A DNA stretch of 64,000 nt from Onthophagus taurus. Lineage: Eukaryota; Arthropoda; Insecta; Coleoptera; Scarabaeidae. The notes beneath the pieces are model-generated. The model was not told the DNA's origin and made no database searches. It saw only the letters and a list, made by a program, of their open reading frames with translations. The position numbers were made by a program, and so were the translations under genes. Where the stretch lies: positions 38,941,001 to 39,005,000 of the forward strand of contig NC_091972.1 in assembly GCF_036711975.1 (NCBI RefSeq), given 5' to 3'. This document shows, piece after piece, positions 1 through 11,199 of this stretch (position 1 is its first letter; every line of letters begins with the position of its first letter).

Positions 1-125
1 AAACTACAACTAACACTAGATCTAGATCTAGAAACATTCGGTTTTAGCCGCACGTCTTTCAAGACGGCTAAACCCAAATGATTCTAGTTCTAGATCTAGT
101 GTTAGTTTTAGCGCTAGTGTTAGTC
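1..125. repeat. Fold-back (palindromic) repeat
   Basis: Two arms of about 50 bp are inverted copies of each other around position 60. The left arm runs through AACTAACACTAGATCTAG and the right arm through CTAGATCTAGTGTTAGTT, with GGCTAAACCCAAATG in the inner part. The same family recurs at 51343-51776. No coding potential is seen. The right arm is also where the duplicated block starts, since its sequence reappears at 6228. It is most likely a non-autonomous fold-back or MITE family; its superfamily is unknown because no target duplication is visible at the window edge. Confidence 0.6.
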
Positions 126-689
126 TAGTTTTATTTGTTATTCAGCACTAAATCCGTTATATCGAGGTTTTAGTTTAATGTTAAATTATATTGACATGTT
201 GCATTTTATGTGGGACAAAGTAAGTAGGTACGCCCTAATTTCTATGGAAATATATTTTTGTATATTGCATCTTAAATGAAATTCACTGTATAGGGATATA
301 ATAGGGATTCTAAGAGTTTTGTTTTGGATGATTTGATGTTTTCTGAAATTACTGTCGGCGGTATTACAAGATGGCAGAGCATTTCGTGAAACGAAGGGAT
401 AGATGGTTTTTTATGATTTTTACGAAGGAGGATTCCTTGGATATGGAGTTTTGAATGTGGAAAGAAAAAGTTAAACTTTTGTATAAGGTGATTTGGTTTC
501 CTGGTTCAGTGGAATTGTGTAATTGAAGATTTTTAGGGTAAACATTGAATAAGTGTGGACTGTTTACGTCTTCTTGCCGTACACCAGATTTGATTGTTTA
601 AGGTATGATAGGGTAGAGTTGACTTTAATATTTACCTGTACCACAAAAATCCAACCCCTTATTTTCAGACTTACGGCCGATCAGCATTC

Positions 690-2022
690 TCATTGTTTTT
701 GCTAAGGTGTGTGAAAAACTGTTATGGCAACAAATGAATCAGTTTGTTTCATGTGAGGATATTTTGCCTCAAGTACAGTCGGGTTTTAGATCGGGGTTTA
801 GCTGCAACACAGCACTTTTGTGTGTAGTGGACCATATTTTGAGGGCTGCAGATGACAACAATATAACTATCCTATGTCTTATATGCTGCTTTTTGCTATA
901 TTGTATCACAATGGGGTTGGACCTAAGGTATTGAATTTGCTTAGTGAATATGTTGCTGGGCGAGAGTAAGCCGTGAGCCTAGGTGGCAGTAGGTCAGTTT
1001 TGTGGTATCTACTTCTGGGTATCCTCAGGGGTCTATATTGTCACCACTGTTGTTTTTTATTTATGTTAGAAACATATCAAACTGCTTAAAATACTCCAAA
1101 TATCACTATTATGCTGATGACACCCAGATTTAAGTATCGGGTAAGAAAACGGAGTTGGATGAGTTATGTGGTCGGCTTGAGAATGATTTGTTGTCGATCG
1201 TGGACTATTCCCAGCGACATGTGCTACAAATTAACAGTAGCAAAACCGAGCTTATTGTATTTGGTCCGCGAAGGCTTAGAAATAGAGTAAAGGATAGGAT
1301 TAAGGTAACACTAAATGGAGATCGTTTAGAGCTAAAGGAAAAAGTAAAAAATTTGAGAGTTGTGGTAGACGAGGCTTTGAGCTTTCGCGACCATATAAAT
1401 TTATGTTTAAAAAAGACTTTTATTCACATGAAAAAAATATATAACATGAGACATCTTTCCCGAAAGTTGAAAGCCATGCTCTGTGATTTCTTGGTCCTCT
1501 CCCATTTTAATTATGCTGATGCACTGTACTCTCCATTCTTGACTTCTCAGCTGCGAGCGAGGATGCAACGAATACAAACTTCATGTATACCTACGCTTGA
1601 TTCTTGGTTTGAGACGGAGAGATCATGTGAGTCATAAACTGGAGAAGCTTAATTGGCTTAACATGCATAATCGAAGAACAATGCATACTACTGTTCTCTT
1701 TTATAAAATAATTGTTACGGGTATGCCTTCTTACCTAATTGATAAAATTCGCTGGTCCGACTTACATACACTTAATATTAGATTTAAGGGAGCATCATCA
1801 CCTCCGTTTCATAAGACAGAACGTTTTAAAAATAGCAACACTTACATAATTTTTAAGTTATATAACATGTACATTTTATTACTGGGTCGCCTATGGGCGC
1901 ATGGAAGATCAGCTTTTTTCTGCTGAATGCGCACCATACATCTTTGACTTCTTGTTACTATTAAGTTTTTTCTTTTGTATTTGTTTTCATTGGATCAATA
2001 AACTATATATTATTATTATATA
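690..2022 (+). mobile_element. Non-LTR retrotransposon 3' fragment, copy A (decayed RT)
   Basis: Broken reading frames encode a jockey/CR1-like reverse transcriptase. A QSGFRSGFSCNTALL block lies near 775-825, remnants of motif B and YYADDTQ near 1108-1130, and the post-RT region at 1155-1637 includes NYADALYSP. Frames shift at least at about 900, 1000 and 1600. The element ends in AATAAA and a TATTATTAT tail at about 2000-2022. Compared with copy B it lacks the RT stretch found at about 6785-6930 and the C-terminal stretch found at about 10855-10935. Inactive. No TSD was identified. Confidence 0.8.
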
Positions 2023-2029
2023 ACCATGG

Positions 2030-2650
2030 GTTAGTTTCTTGAGGTGGGAGGATATTTGGATAGGCTTAATTTGTGGATGAGGTTGTCGATCCATACGGTA
2101 TAGAATGCATGGGTCGCAAGCTGATGAGGTGTTTTAATTTCGGGAGTGCGAGTTTAGTTTTTCGAGATGGATTTTCTTTACGACTTTGGAGATGATTGTT
2201 GGTAGGTTTGGTAATGAATATGATTATGACAATTTTTCAAGCGACGAGGAGGCGCTGGAGATTGAGGATATGCCCTGTGATGTAGCACAGTATACTATGA
2301 CTTTTTTGGGCAGTTTTTGCAGAATGATGTTTGTCAAAGTAGAAAGCATTTTATGATTGTTATGATGGAAGCCGGTGTGATTGGGCGGAGGTTTTTGGGT
2401 TTAGATTTGCGAATCGTCTAGAGCGACAAGTTCTAGTAGAGGATTTATGTCTTCAAGAGCTGCGATGTCAATTATCGTGAGAGTCATTGCATTGGTTGAA
2501 AACTGGGTTAAGATGTGGAGGATGAGGACGAAAGCGTTGTAGACTTTGGTATAATTGAAGATGATATGGCCTATTCTGTTGAAGATGTAGGACCTCCAGG
2601 ACGGGTGGTGGACTTTGAGGTCTCCGAGGATAAAGATATCCCCCAAATTT
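2030..2650 (-). pseudogene. Non-LTR retrotransposon endonuclease fragment, minus strand (copy A)
   Basis: Read on the minus strand, positions 2646-2401 give a short frame with GDLKVHHPSWRSY followed by TIIDIA. This matches the GDxNxHHxxW and xxxDxA pattern of the apurinic-type endonuclease domain of jockey-like elements. Sequence down to 2030 continues as a degraded region between endonuclease and RT. It abuts the tail of the plus-strand non-LTR copy, so one element probably inserted into the other. A second copy lies at 11200-11860 in the duplicated block. The stretch 2650-2900 shows no further gene. Confidence 0.6.
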
Positions 2651-2914
2651 TAAACTGATTCTTATGACTGAAAATTAATTCTTATGAAGATGTCAATGAT
2701 ATCTCCCCTAATTCCGCTTTTAGTTCCGTTATGTCTGTGTGGTTTAAGAAATGTTGCACATTCCTCAAATTTTACATAAGAAATAGCTAAAATAATCTTC
2801 TTGCACAATTTGTACACTTATGCCATCATCTATAACTGTTTCCAAAAACTCTTTAATAGAAAAAAATCACACCACAATACATTTAATTTAAATTTCTTTA
2901 TTAACACAACAAAG

Positions 2915-4692
2915 TTACAATTTAGATATTGATTTCATATTAAACACTTCTTCCCAAAAATCAGTCCCCTCTTTATCAGGATTAATCCCAACCGTTAATT
3001 CATCTCCAATATTAAGAAAATGTAGCTTGTCCTTTTCAATCGGTTTCCATTCAATATTAATTAAAGCATTCTCGCGGTCAAGATTATTCGGATTTCCATT
3101 CTTGGCAAAATTAGTCCACAACTTAACCATTCTTTGAATCGTTTTATCTTCGTAACTGTTTTCTTCGACCGGTGGATTTTTGGACATCTTAAATAAATAA
3201 CACAACTCATCTGAATGAGAAACTCCGGGAAAATCGACGCCTTGTAGTTTTTTATATAAGTTTAATTTTCCGTCGAAGGCGAATTTAAATAAATAAATGG
3301 GATTTTGTAAAGTTTCGAAATGTCTTTTAGCCGTGTCTTGAATAAGAGTGATAAAACGACTATCTGCGAATAATCTATAAAATTGTTTGCGATCTTGTAA
3401 CGTTGGATTTCGTCCATTATAATAAAACATCTTCATCTTTTCCGCGATCTTTAAAGATTCTGGACTTCCCTTTTTAAATCCTAATTTAAATGGGATGATA
3501 TCTTCAAAATCTTTTATTAAAATCGGATTTTCACTCCGTTGTAGTTTTCTTCTTATTATATAATCATAAAATAGTCCTTCATCTGATACGTATCCAATAA
3601 TCATCGGTACTTTTATGTATTCACCTTTTTTTATGCGGTCCTTAAATTCTCCAAAAATTATTTTTTCTTCAATATTATCATCATTTTCAAACACGGGATA
3701 AAACGGTCTTGCGGCATTCCCTTTTATGGAAGATTTAACCATCATTTGACCTTGCATAAGTTTCTCCATCGATTGTTTCTGTAGAAACTCTAATATATCT
3801 TTATCAATTTCTGAAGAGCAACCCAATTTTTTTGCCAACTGTTTCATGGAATCGGTTTGCCCGAAAGACCAATGAAAAAGAGCCGACGTACTATGAAGAA
3901 TTATTTTATGAAAAAGTCCTTTACATGATGGTACAAACATAAGAATGTGGGCAAGAAGAGCCCCTGCACTTCCCCCAAACAGTGTCACGTTGTTTGGATC
4001 GCCCGAAAATGATTCGATATTTTGTTGAACCCAATTTAGAGCCATGATAACGTCTCGAACCCCTTGATTGCCAGGGATTCCTAAAGAACCATCTTCAAGA
4101 CGTGACCAACCTACAATATAAATTAATAAAAAAATGTTGGATCTTTTTAAACGAAGAGGTAGTTAAATACCCAAAGCTCCGAGCCTATAAGAAATTAATA
4201 CTAGAACTATATCTTGAGTTAATAAAAATTCTGGACCATAAATTTCAGTTTTAATATTTCCTATTGAAAAACCTCCACCGTAAATGAAAACTATAACTGG
4301 TTTTAAATTTATGTTTCCAGAATTAACCTCTGGAGTATAAACATTTAGATGTAGACAATCTTCACTTCCTTCTAATTTCCCTGTATATGTATTAGGTGCA
4401 AAACATCCTTCTTTTTCTTCTGTTGCATCTAAAATTCCATCCCATGGTTTGAGAGGTTGAGGAGGCTAAATTAATCAACAAAATTAAATAAATATATGCA
4501 ACTCAACTAACACATAATATAAAAATAAAAATTTATCAGTTGTTATCTTCAACTTACCTTAAATCGTAAATTTCCGAGTGGAGGTGTAGCATACGGAATT
4601 CCAAAGAAGCTATAGAATGTTCCATTTTTATAATTTTTCTGAAGTTTTCCGCGTAATTCACCATGTTTTACTTTAACTAGAACTGTGTCCAT
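2915..4692 (-). CDS. Carboxylesterase EstA (alpha/beta hydrolase)
   Basis: Three exons, 4692-4558, 4465-4171 and 4110-2915, with GT..AG introns of 92 and 60 bp, give 541 aa. Family knowledge: type-B carboxylesterases hydrolyse ester substrates such as lipids, hormones and xenobiotics. Seen: the GxSxG nucleophile elbow GGSAG (Ser191), a Glu in SDEG (Glu321) and a His in GVSHSDE (His442) form a complete triad. Cys66 and Cys82 are placed like the family disulfide. The oxyanion-hole motif reads YGGGF, with Tyr107 where His is usual. There is no signal peptide, so an intracellular enzyme is likely. The C-terminus is ISKL, a PTS1-type peroxisomal signal. The start is the ATG opening the conserved N-terminal exon. 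A minus-strand AATAAA lies at 2902-2897. Near-twin of EstB. The substrate is not predictable. Confidence 0.9.
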
Positions 4693-4699
4693 TTCAAGT

Positions 4700-4880
4700 T
4701 TGATACTGTTTCATTTCAAAAGTCATTCTGAAGTAAGATAAGATATTTCTTAAAAGGACTAATGTTTATATTTTATCCATAATAAATAGATTAAAATTAT
4801 TAGAGAGCGATAAAAAATAACTTATAATTAAATTAAGAGTTATTAAAAATTTCAAAAAGTGATTATATTTTAATTTGCGG
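4700..4880. other. Upstream region of EstA, no gene
   Basis: AT-rich sequence immediately 5' of the EstA start, duplicated upstream of EstB at about 13880-14080. Unit B carries an extra A/T-rich insertion of about 30 bp near 14005-14040. It presumably includes the esterase promoter, but I see no convincing core-promoter motif. Confidence 0.5.
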
Positions 4881-5635
4881 TTGAACTCAAAAAATCAATA
4901 CCCCGAAATTAAAATATTCGAAGAAATGATATATAATATTTATTTAATACCATCAATATCTCATTTAGTTTTAGAGATGTAATCCAATGTATATTTTTGT
5001 CGTATATCTTAATATGTGTGGTTATGGTTTGATTCAATTTGATTATTTAGAAATATTTTTCTCAACGCTATAAATATTAATTAAATTTGTTACAAAATGC
5101 CATTCATCTTAATATTTCAATTATTTTCAAAGATGCAATTCCATAAACATTGCTACTTTTTAAATTAACATCATATTGTGATTAAACTGAAAAAGTCATT
5201 ACCCCAATATTTGACGCTTTGAGTAAATAATCTCCAACATAATAAATACCATTTAAATTTGCTACAAAATGCATTTTATATCACTCCAATATCTCAATTA
5301 GTATTTGAGATACCTACAATACCATTAAAAATTGATGGTTTTCAATGTATTATTTACGACTGAAAAAAAATATCATCGCTTTAAAATATGAAAATATGAA
5401 GAAATGATATTTAACACACCAAATATACATTAAACTTACTACAAAATGTAATTTATCTTACGCTGATTTCTCAATTAGTTTGTGAGATACAATATTAATG
5501 TTGATTTTTTTTAATGTAATATTTACGATTTTCACTGAATAGAAAAATCTTCATCTCGAAATTTGAAAATATGACGAAATGATTTTTAACAAACTAAATA
5601 TAAATTAAATTTGCTATAAAATGTAGTTGTGCGTG
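4880..5635. repeat. AT-rich tandem repeat upstream of EstA (about 175-bp period)
   Basis: A degenerate unit containing TTxxTACAAAATGxxxTT recurs at about 5087, 5258, 5436 and 5611, spacings of roughly 170-178 bp. Each unit also has a TCTCAATTAGTTTxxGAGAT segment and a GAAATGATxTxTAACA segment. The same array lies upstream of EstB at about 14085-14835. A single related TCTCATTTAGTTTTTAAGAT segment occurs upstream of Est3 near 19373-19392. No coding potential. Confidence 0.7.
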
Positions 5636-5779
5636 AGACGCACAATATTATTTTGCTGCATTCTATCTGTTTCACCAAAGAGTACTATGGTGCGAATGGT
5701 GCTGCATGATTTTTCCATTATAAGTTATGGCCATTTTAATATGACATAATAAGTTTGAACCCACCATATGGATCAGTAC

Positions 5780-6227
5780 TAGTGGTGGAACGGATATCCG
5801 GGCAACTATCCGGTATTCGACCATTTTTTAAAATCCGGCTGGATACCGGATAGTTACCAAATATCCGGCTTTGGCCGGATATTAAATACCTATTACTTAG
5901 TACTCCACCATTCACAGGAATTAGTATCTCTTTTAGGTGTTGGACACAACGTGTTAATAAGAGTGTCCTCTTTTCAATGAACCAACACGTTTTGAAAAAT
6001 AACTTTTAGTTTTTGAGAAAGCAATATTTGAAGTTTTGATAAAATTTTCGATGTTGCAATTTTCATCGATAATTTTCAAAATTCGCTATAAAATTTATTT
6101 CTTGAAGGATCCTTGTGAAAATATCACCAATTATTAATTAAAGTATCGTCTTTTTAATGCAACAAGTCGATTTGAAAAATCACTTTTAGTTCTTGAGAAA
6201 TAAATTTTTGAAATAATCGACAATTTG
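5780..6227. mobile_element. Truncated left end of satellite-bearing hAT-type element (unit A)
   Basis: Begins with TAGTGGTGGAACGGAT directly after ATCAGTAC (5772-5779). These are the same inverted end and the same 8-bp target sequence as the full copy at 14993-18002. It continues with CCGGATA-rich sequence and then about one satellite unit, and is cut at about 6227 by the duplication joint. Confidence 0.8.
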
Positions 6228-7963
6228 ATTCTAATCCTAGATCTAGTGTTAGTTTTAGTGCTAGTGTTAGTCCAGTTTTATTTGTTATTCGACACTAAAT
6301 CCGTTATATCGAGGTTTTACTGTAATGTCAAATTATATTGACATGTTGGATTTTATGTGGGACAAAGTAAGTAGGTATGTCCTGGTTTCTATGGAAATAT
6401 ATTTTTGTATATTGCATCTTAAGTGAAATTCACTGTATAAGGATACAATAGGGATCCTAAGAGTTATTAGTATCGGCAGTATTACAAGATGGCAGAGTAA
6501 GAGTTTTTTGTCGGTAAGATTTAGGTCACTATTTCGTGAAACTAGGGGATAAATGGTTTTTATGATGGAGGATTCCTTGTATATGCAGTTTTTAATGTGG
6601 AAAGAGAAGGTTACTCTTTTGTATAGGGTGATATGGTTTCCTGGTTCAGTGGAATTGTGTAATTGTAGATTTTTAGAGTAAACTTTTAATAAGTGTGGAG
6701 TAATTACGTCTTCTTGCCGTACACGAGATTTGATTGTTTGAAGTATGATAGGGTTGAGTTGCCTTTAATTTTTATCCTACGAGAAGTAATAGTTTATCCT
6801 ACGGGCTGAATATAAAGGTTGTAAAAATGTGTTGTCCTCATATTTTACCTCAGCTGGTAAATATTATAAATACATGTATTGTTGATGGGAAGTTTCCTAT
6901 CGATTGGAAATGGTCGTTGGTAACACCTGTATCAATTCAACCCCGTAATTTCGGACTTACGACCGATCAGCATTCTCCCTGTTTTTGTTAAGGTGTGTGA
7001 AAAACTGTTATGGCAACAAATGAATCAATTTGTTTCATGTGAGGATATTTTGCCTCAAGTGCAGTCGGGTTTTAGATCGGGGTTTAGGTGCATTACAGCA
7101 CTTTTGTGTGTAGTGGACGATATTTTGAGGGTTGCAGCTTTTTGCTAACACAATGGAGTTGGACCTAAGGCATTGAATTTGCTTAGTGAATATGTTGCTG
7201 GGCGAGAGCAAGCCGTGAGTCTAGGTGGCAGTAGGTTAGATTTTCTGGCATCTACTTCTGGGTGTTCTCAGGGCTACTGTCACCACTGTTGTTTTCTATT
7301 TATGTTAGAAGCATATAAAACCGCTTAAAATACTCCAAATATCACTATTATGCTAATGACAACCAGATTTATATATCGGGTAAGGAAACGGAGATGGATG
7401 AGTTATGTGGTCGGCTTGAGAATGATTTGTCGTCGATCGTGGACTATTCCCAGCGACATGGCCTACAAATTAACAGTAGCAAAACCGAGCTTATTGTATT
7501 TGGTCCGCGAAGGGTTAGAAATAGAGTAAAGGATAGGATTAAGGTAACACTAAATGGAGATCGTTTAGAGCAGCGGTGTTCAACCTAGGTTCCGCGGAAC
7601 CCTGGGGTTCCGTCGGCCATCCCCTAGGGTTCCGTGGGCCATGCCCAAATATTTCTTTATATAAGTCAATAAGTCAACCCCTACTTATTCAATAAGTATA
7701 CTAATTTTAAAAATTCAATATTTTTCATAAAGATGGATAGTTATAAAAATTAAACCGTGCTTATAATTTTAAAATTTCGCGCTGTAAATGTTACGTCACA
7801 ATCGCTGGAGTCAGCTGATCACTGTCTCGCGTTTGCAAGTTGTAGCTTGTAGCTGCAGTAGCCGCAGTAGTGTAAAGACTGTAAGGCGATACAGGCACTA
7901 TTGCATTTATTTTGACGTACGTTTTTTGGTTATTGTTATATGAACTACATTGCCAAAGCAAAG

Positions 7964-8151
7964 GTAAGTGTTTTATAATATTTAAAAATTTCTATTTCAA
8001 ATTTTTATTCGAAAAATAATTTTTGCCTTTTATCCATGTAAATGTAAATTTACATAGTTGAAAAAAATATAGTAAATCATTTTCGTATAAAACTTCATCT
8101 CCTAATTGGTTGTAAGGAGTATATTTTTAAATATTTGCAATCCCTTTGCAG
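7964..8151 (+). other. Probable 5'-UTR intron of the hAT transposase gene
   Basis: A GTAAGT donor at 7964 and a CCTTTGCAG acceptor ending at 8151 place a 188-bp intron directly before the transposase ATG at 8152. This matches the usual layout of this hAT group. Confidence 0.55.
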
Positions 8152-10072
8152 ATGGATTTTTGGTTAAAAACGGGAACATTAAAACGTACTACTGAAAGTC
8201 CTTCAACATCTGCAAGTAATGTAAATGACACTACATTGTTAGATGAAGTTCAAGAAGTACCCATCGAAGTACCTATAACAAAGAAAATTAAAATATCTGA
8301 AGGTATAAAGACGCGAAAATATGATGAAAATTATTTACAATTTGGATTTACCTGGGTAGGAGATGCAAATGAACCGAATGGCCTTTGTGTAGTGAAAAGG
8401 TAATATGTAACAGCAGTTTGAATCAGGCAAAATTAAAGCGTCACCTTGAAACGAACCATGCAAATCTTTGCAACAAAAGTGTTGAATATTTCAAACGTAA
8501 AAATGATGAATTGAAAAAGAAAACAAAGACATTTTGTAAATGTGTGCTCTCTGATAACGCGAAATCACTTGAAGCTTCATTCCGCATTAGCTATCGCATT
8601 GCAAGAGAAGGAGAGGCTTACACAATTGCCGAAAAATTAATAAAACCCTGCATTAAGGATGTAATATCTTGCAAATTTGGAGAGACTTATCTGGAAGAAG
8701 TGAACAGCATTCCATTATCGGACACCACAATTGCAAGACGAATTGAAGAAATGGCATTATTTTGTGAAAATGATTTAATAAATCGTCTGAAAACGTCGAA
8801 CCATCCTTTTGCATTGCAGTTGGATGAAACCACAGATGTTGCAGGATTAGCTATGTTAATTGTACTGGTACGCTATGTTTTTAATTCTTCAGTGCAAGAA
8901 GATATGCTCTTCTGTAAACCCCTCGTAGGAAGGACGACTGGAGAAGAAATTTTTAAACTGATTAATTTGTACATGGAAAAACATAAAATAAGTTGGAATT
9001 TATGCGCGCATATTTGTACTGATGGAGCAAAATCCTTATTAGGTCGCGAAAAAGGAGCAATATCGCGAATTATTCAACTAGCTCCCCATATTAAACATTC
9101 CCATTGTTGTCTTCATAGGCATCAATTAGCGGTAAGACGTATCTCGCAAAAACTCAAAGATACGTTGGAAGAAACAGTGCAAATTATAAATTTTATAAAG
9201 AAGGAACTAAATTCCAGATTATTTGCTTTGCTATGTGAGGAGCTATCTAGTACGCATAAAACTTTGTTATTGCATGCAGAAGTACGCTGGCTTTCACGTG
9301 GTAAAATTTTAACTCGGTTTGTAGAGTTGAAAGATGAAGTCAGATTATTTTTAAATGAACATAATCACAAATATGCAGCAAAATTGATTTGTGAAATATG
9401 GTTACAAACCGTATGCTATTTGGCAGATATATTCTCTTTTTTAAATGAATACAAAAATCACTTCAAGAAATTAATATCAACATTATTAAAATGCACGATA
9501 AAATCAATTCATTACTACTGAAATTAGATTTATGGGAATCTTACGTTAAATCAAATAACGTGCAATGTTTCCAAATGTTAAACAGTTTTCTAATCGAAAA
9601 TGAATTAGTCATAAATAATGATGTTCGACAACTGATTGAGGAACATATTATTCAATTAAAACGGACAATACGAATATACTTCCCAGAAACAACAGAATCG
9701 TATGAATGGATTAAAGATCCATATAATAAATCTGGGAATTTAATGTTGAAAGAAAGAGAACAATTAATAGATATATCAACGGATTCAGTTTTGAAATGTG
9801 CGTTTGACAGAAAAGGTTTACTAGAATTTTGGATAGAATTGTACGCAGAATATCCAGAAATATCAACAAGAGCATTCTAATCGCTCTTAGATTACTGCCT
9901 TTCGTTTCTACCTATTTATGCGAACATTCATTTTCAATATACATATGTAGCAACGAAAACAAAATACAGCAATAGGCTCGATGCAGAAAATGAGATGCGT
10001 CTACAAATAACAAATATTTTACCAGATTTTAATATATTATGCAAGGGCAAACAGGCCCACCCCAGCCATTAG
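8152..10072 (+). pseudogene. hAT transposase pseudogene with BED finger
   Basis: Starts MDFWLKTG at 8152. A one-base loss near 8391-8399 splits the BED zinc finger: the first Cys lies in the first frame, and the HLETNH His pair in the next frame (8385-9521). That second frame carries the RNase-H-like catalytic region, including LQLDETTD, HICTDGAKS and HCCLHRHQLA. A second frameshift at about 9500 leads to 9491-9880, and another after ISTRAF leads into the C-terminal dimerisation region, ending HPSH at 10070. Three or more frameshifts make it non-functional. It resembles vertebrate ZBED5/FAM200-like domesticated proteins, but here it is a mobile copy. Confidence 0.88.
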
Positions 10073-11199
10073 CGCATGCAATCTAATTTTCTTTTAATTT
10101 TGCATTTGTGTTTTATTTTTTACTTTTATAATAATGAACAATGAAAATATGTATTTTTTACCAATTTACTTGTTTAACATTCTAAAATTCACATAAGTAA
10201 TAATTTGATATTAATTTTTTCTTAAGGGTTCCGTTGAAATATATATAACTGTAAAGGGGTTCCGCGCCTCAAAATAGTTTGAAGACCACTGGTAAGGAAA
10301 AAGAGCTAAAGGAAAAAGTAAAAAAATTTAGAGTTGTGCTAGACGAGGCTTTGAGCTTTCGCGACCATATAAATTTATGTCTAAAATGACTTTTATTCAC
10401 ATCAAAAAAATTATATAACATGAGACATTATCTTTCCCGAAAGTTGAAAGCCATGCTCTGTGATTTCTTGGTCCTGTCCCATTTTAATTATGCTAATGCA
10501 CTGTACTCTTCGTTCTTGACTTCTCAGCTGCAAGCGAGAGTGCAACGAATACAAAATTCATGTATACCGCTTGATTCTTGGTTTGAGACGGAGAGATCAT
10601 GTGAGTCATAAACTGGAGGAGCTAATTGGCTTAACATGCAAAATCGAAGAACAATGCATACTACTGTTCTCGTTTATAAAATAATTGCTACGGGTGTGCC
10701 TCCTTATCTAACTGATAAAATTCGCTGACGGTCCGATGTACATACACTTAATATTAGATTGAAGGGAGCATTATCACCTCCGTTTCATAAGACAGAACGT
10801 TTCTAAAATAGCTACACTTAAGAAATTTTTAAGTTATATAACATGTACATTTTCGGCGCAGGTTTTCATCCATTAGCAATTTCGGTGGACTCACTTAAGT
10901 TAGCCATGTTTAAAAACTGTTTCGGGCTCAATTAACAAATTCTTGATTTAGCTAAGAAATAGAAAGTTTGGCTTTGTTTCCGTAATTAAATATGATTTCT
11001 ATTGCTGTATCCTTGTGCGATCATTACTGGGTCGACTATTGGCGCATGGAAGATCAGCTTTTTTCTGCTGAATGCGCACCATACGGCTGTTCTATTATAA
11101 TTTCAATTTCAATTTTGTTATCTTTAAGTTCTTGTTACAATTAAGTTTTTTCTTGTATTTGTTTTCATTGGAGCAATAGACTATATATTATTATTATTA

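Larger units (their letters stand above)
81..6227. repeat. Tandem segmental duplication, unit A
   Basis: The block from about 81 to 6227 reappears in the same order and orientation at 6228-15446. It holds a non-LTR fragment, an endonuclease fragment, the esterase gene, an AT-rich repeat array and the left end of the satellite-bearing hAT element. Unit A is about 6.15 kb. Unit B is larger, mainly because a hAT element of about 2.7 kb inserted there and because unit A has lost pieces of its non-LTR sequence. The joint at about 6221-6228 fuses satellite sequence to the CTAGATCTAGTG repeat. The esterase offset between copies is 9177 bp. Confidence 0.85.
7571..10291 (+). mobile_element. hAT DNA transposon (ZBED-like), inactive
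   Basis: The ends are imperfect inverted repeats: CAGCGGTGTTCAACCTAGG at the left, and CAGTGGTCTTCAAACTA at the right read on the minus strand, followed by GGTTCCGCG-rich sequence typical of this hAT group. It interrupts non-LTR copy B. A clean 8-bp TSD is not visible: left flank GTTTAGAG, right flank GTAAGGAAAAAGAG, so the right flank has probably been altered. It encodes the broken transposase at 8152-10072. Its absence from unit A shows it arrived after the duplication, or was lost from A. Confidence 0.85.
6780..11195 (+). mobile_element. Non-LTR retrotransposon fragment, copy B, split by a hAT insertion
   Basis: Counterpart of the copy at 690-2022. The left part is 6780-7570 and the right part 10292-11195. 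It has more of the RT N-terminal region (6785-6930) and more of the C-terminus (10855-10935) than copy A. The catalytic YADD reads YAND here (about 7345-7360), and frames are broken. It ends in a TATTATTATTATT tail at about 11185-11200. The interruption falls between GATCGTTTAGAG and CTAAAGGAAAAAG, which are contiguous in copy A at about 1320-1345. Confidence 0.8.

Noticed and set aside
690-2650. A twin-priming inversion linking the plus-strand RT and the minus-strand endonuclease
   Set aside because: The inverted part lies beyond the 3' tail instead of 5' of the RT part, so two separate insertions explain it better.
2915-4045. Treating the single-exon frame beginning MALNW as the whole esterase
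   Set aside because: Two upstream exons with good splice sites complete the N-terminus, and their lengths match across the cluster.
7563-10305. An 8-bp target duplication for the hAT in non-LTR copy B
   Set aside because: Left GTTTAGAG and right GTAAGGAAAAAGAG cannot be aligned cleanly, so no TSD is claimed.
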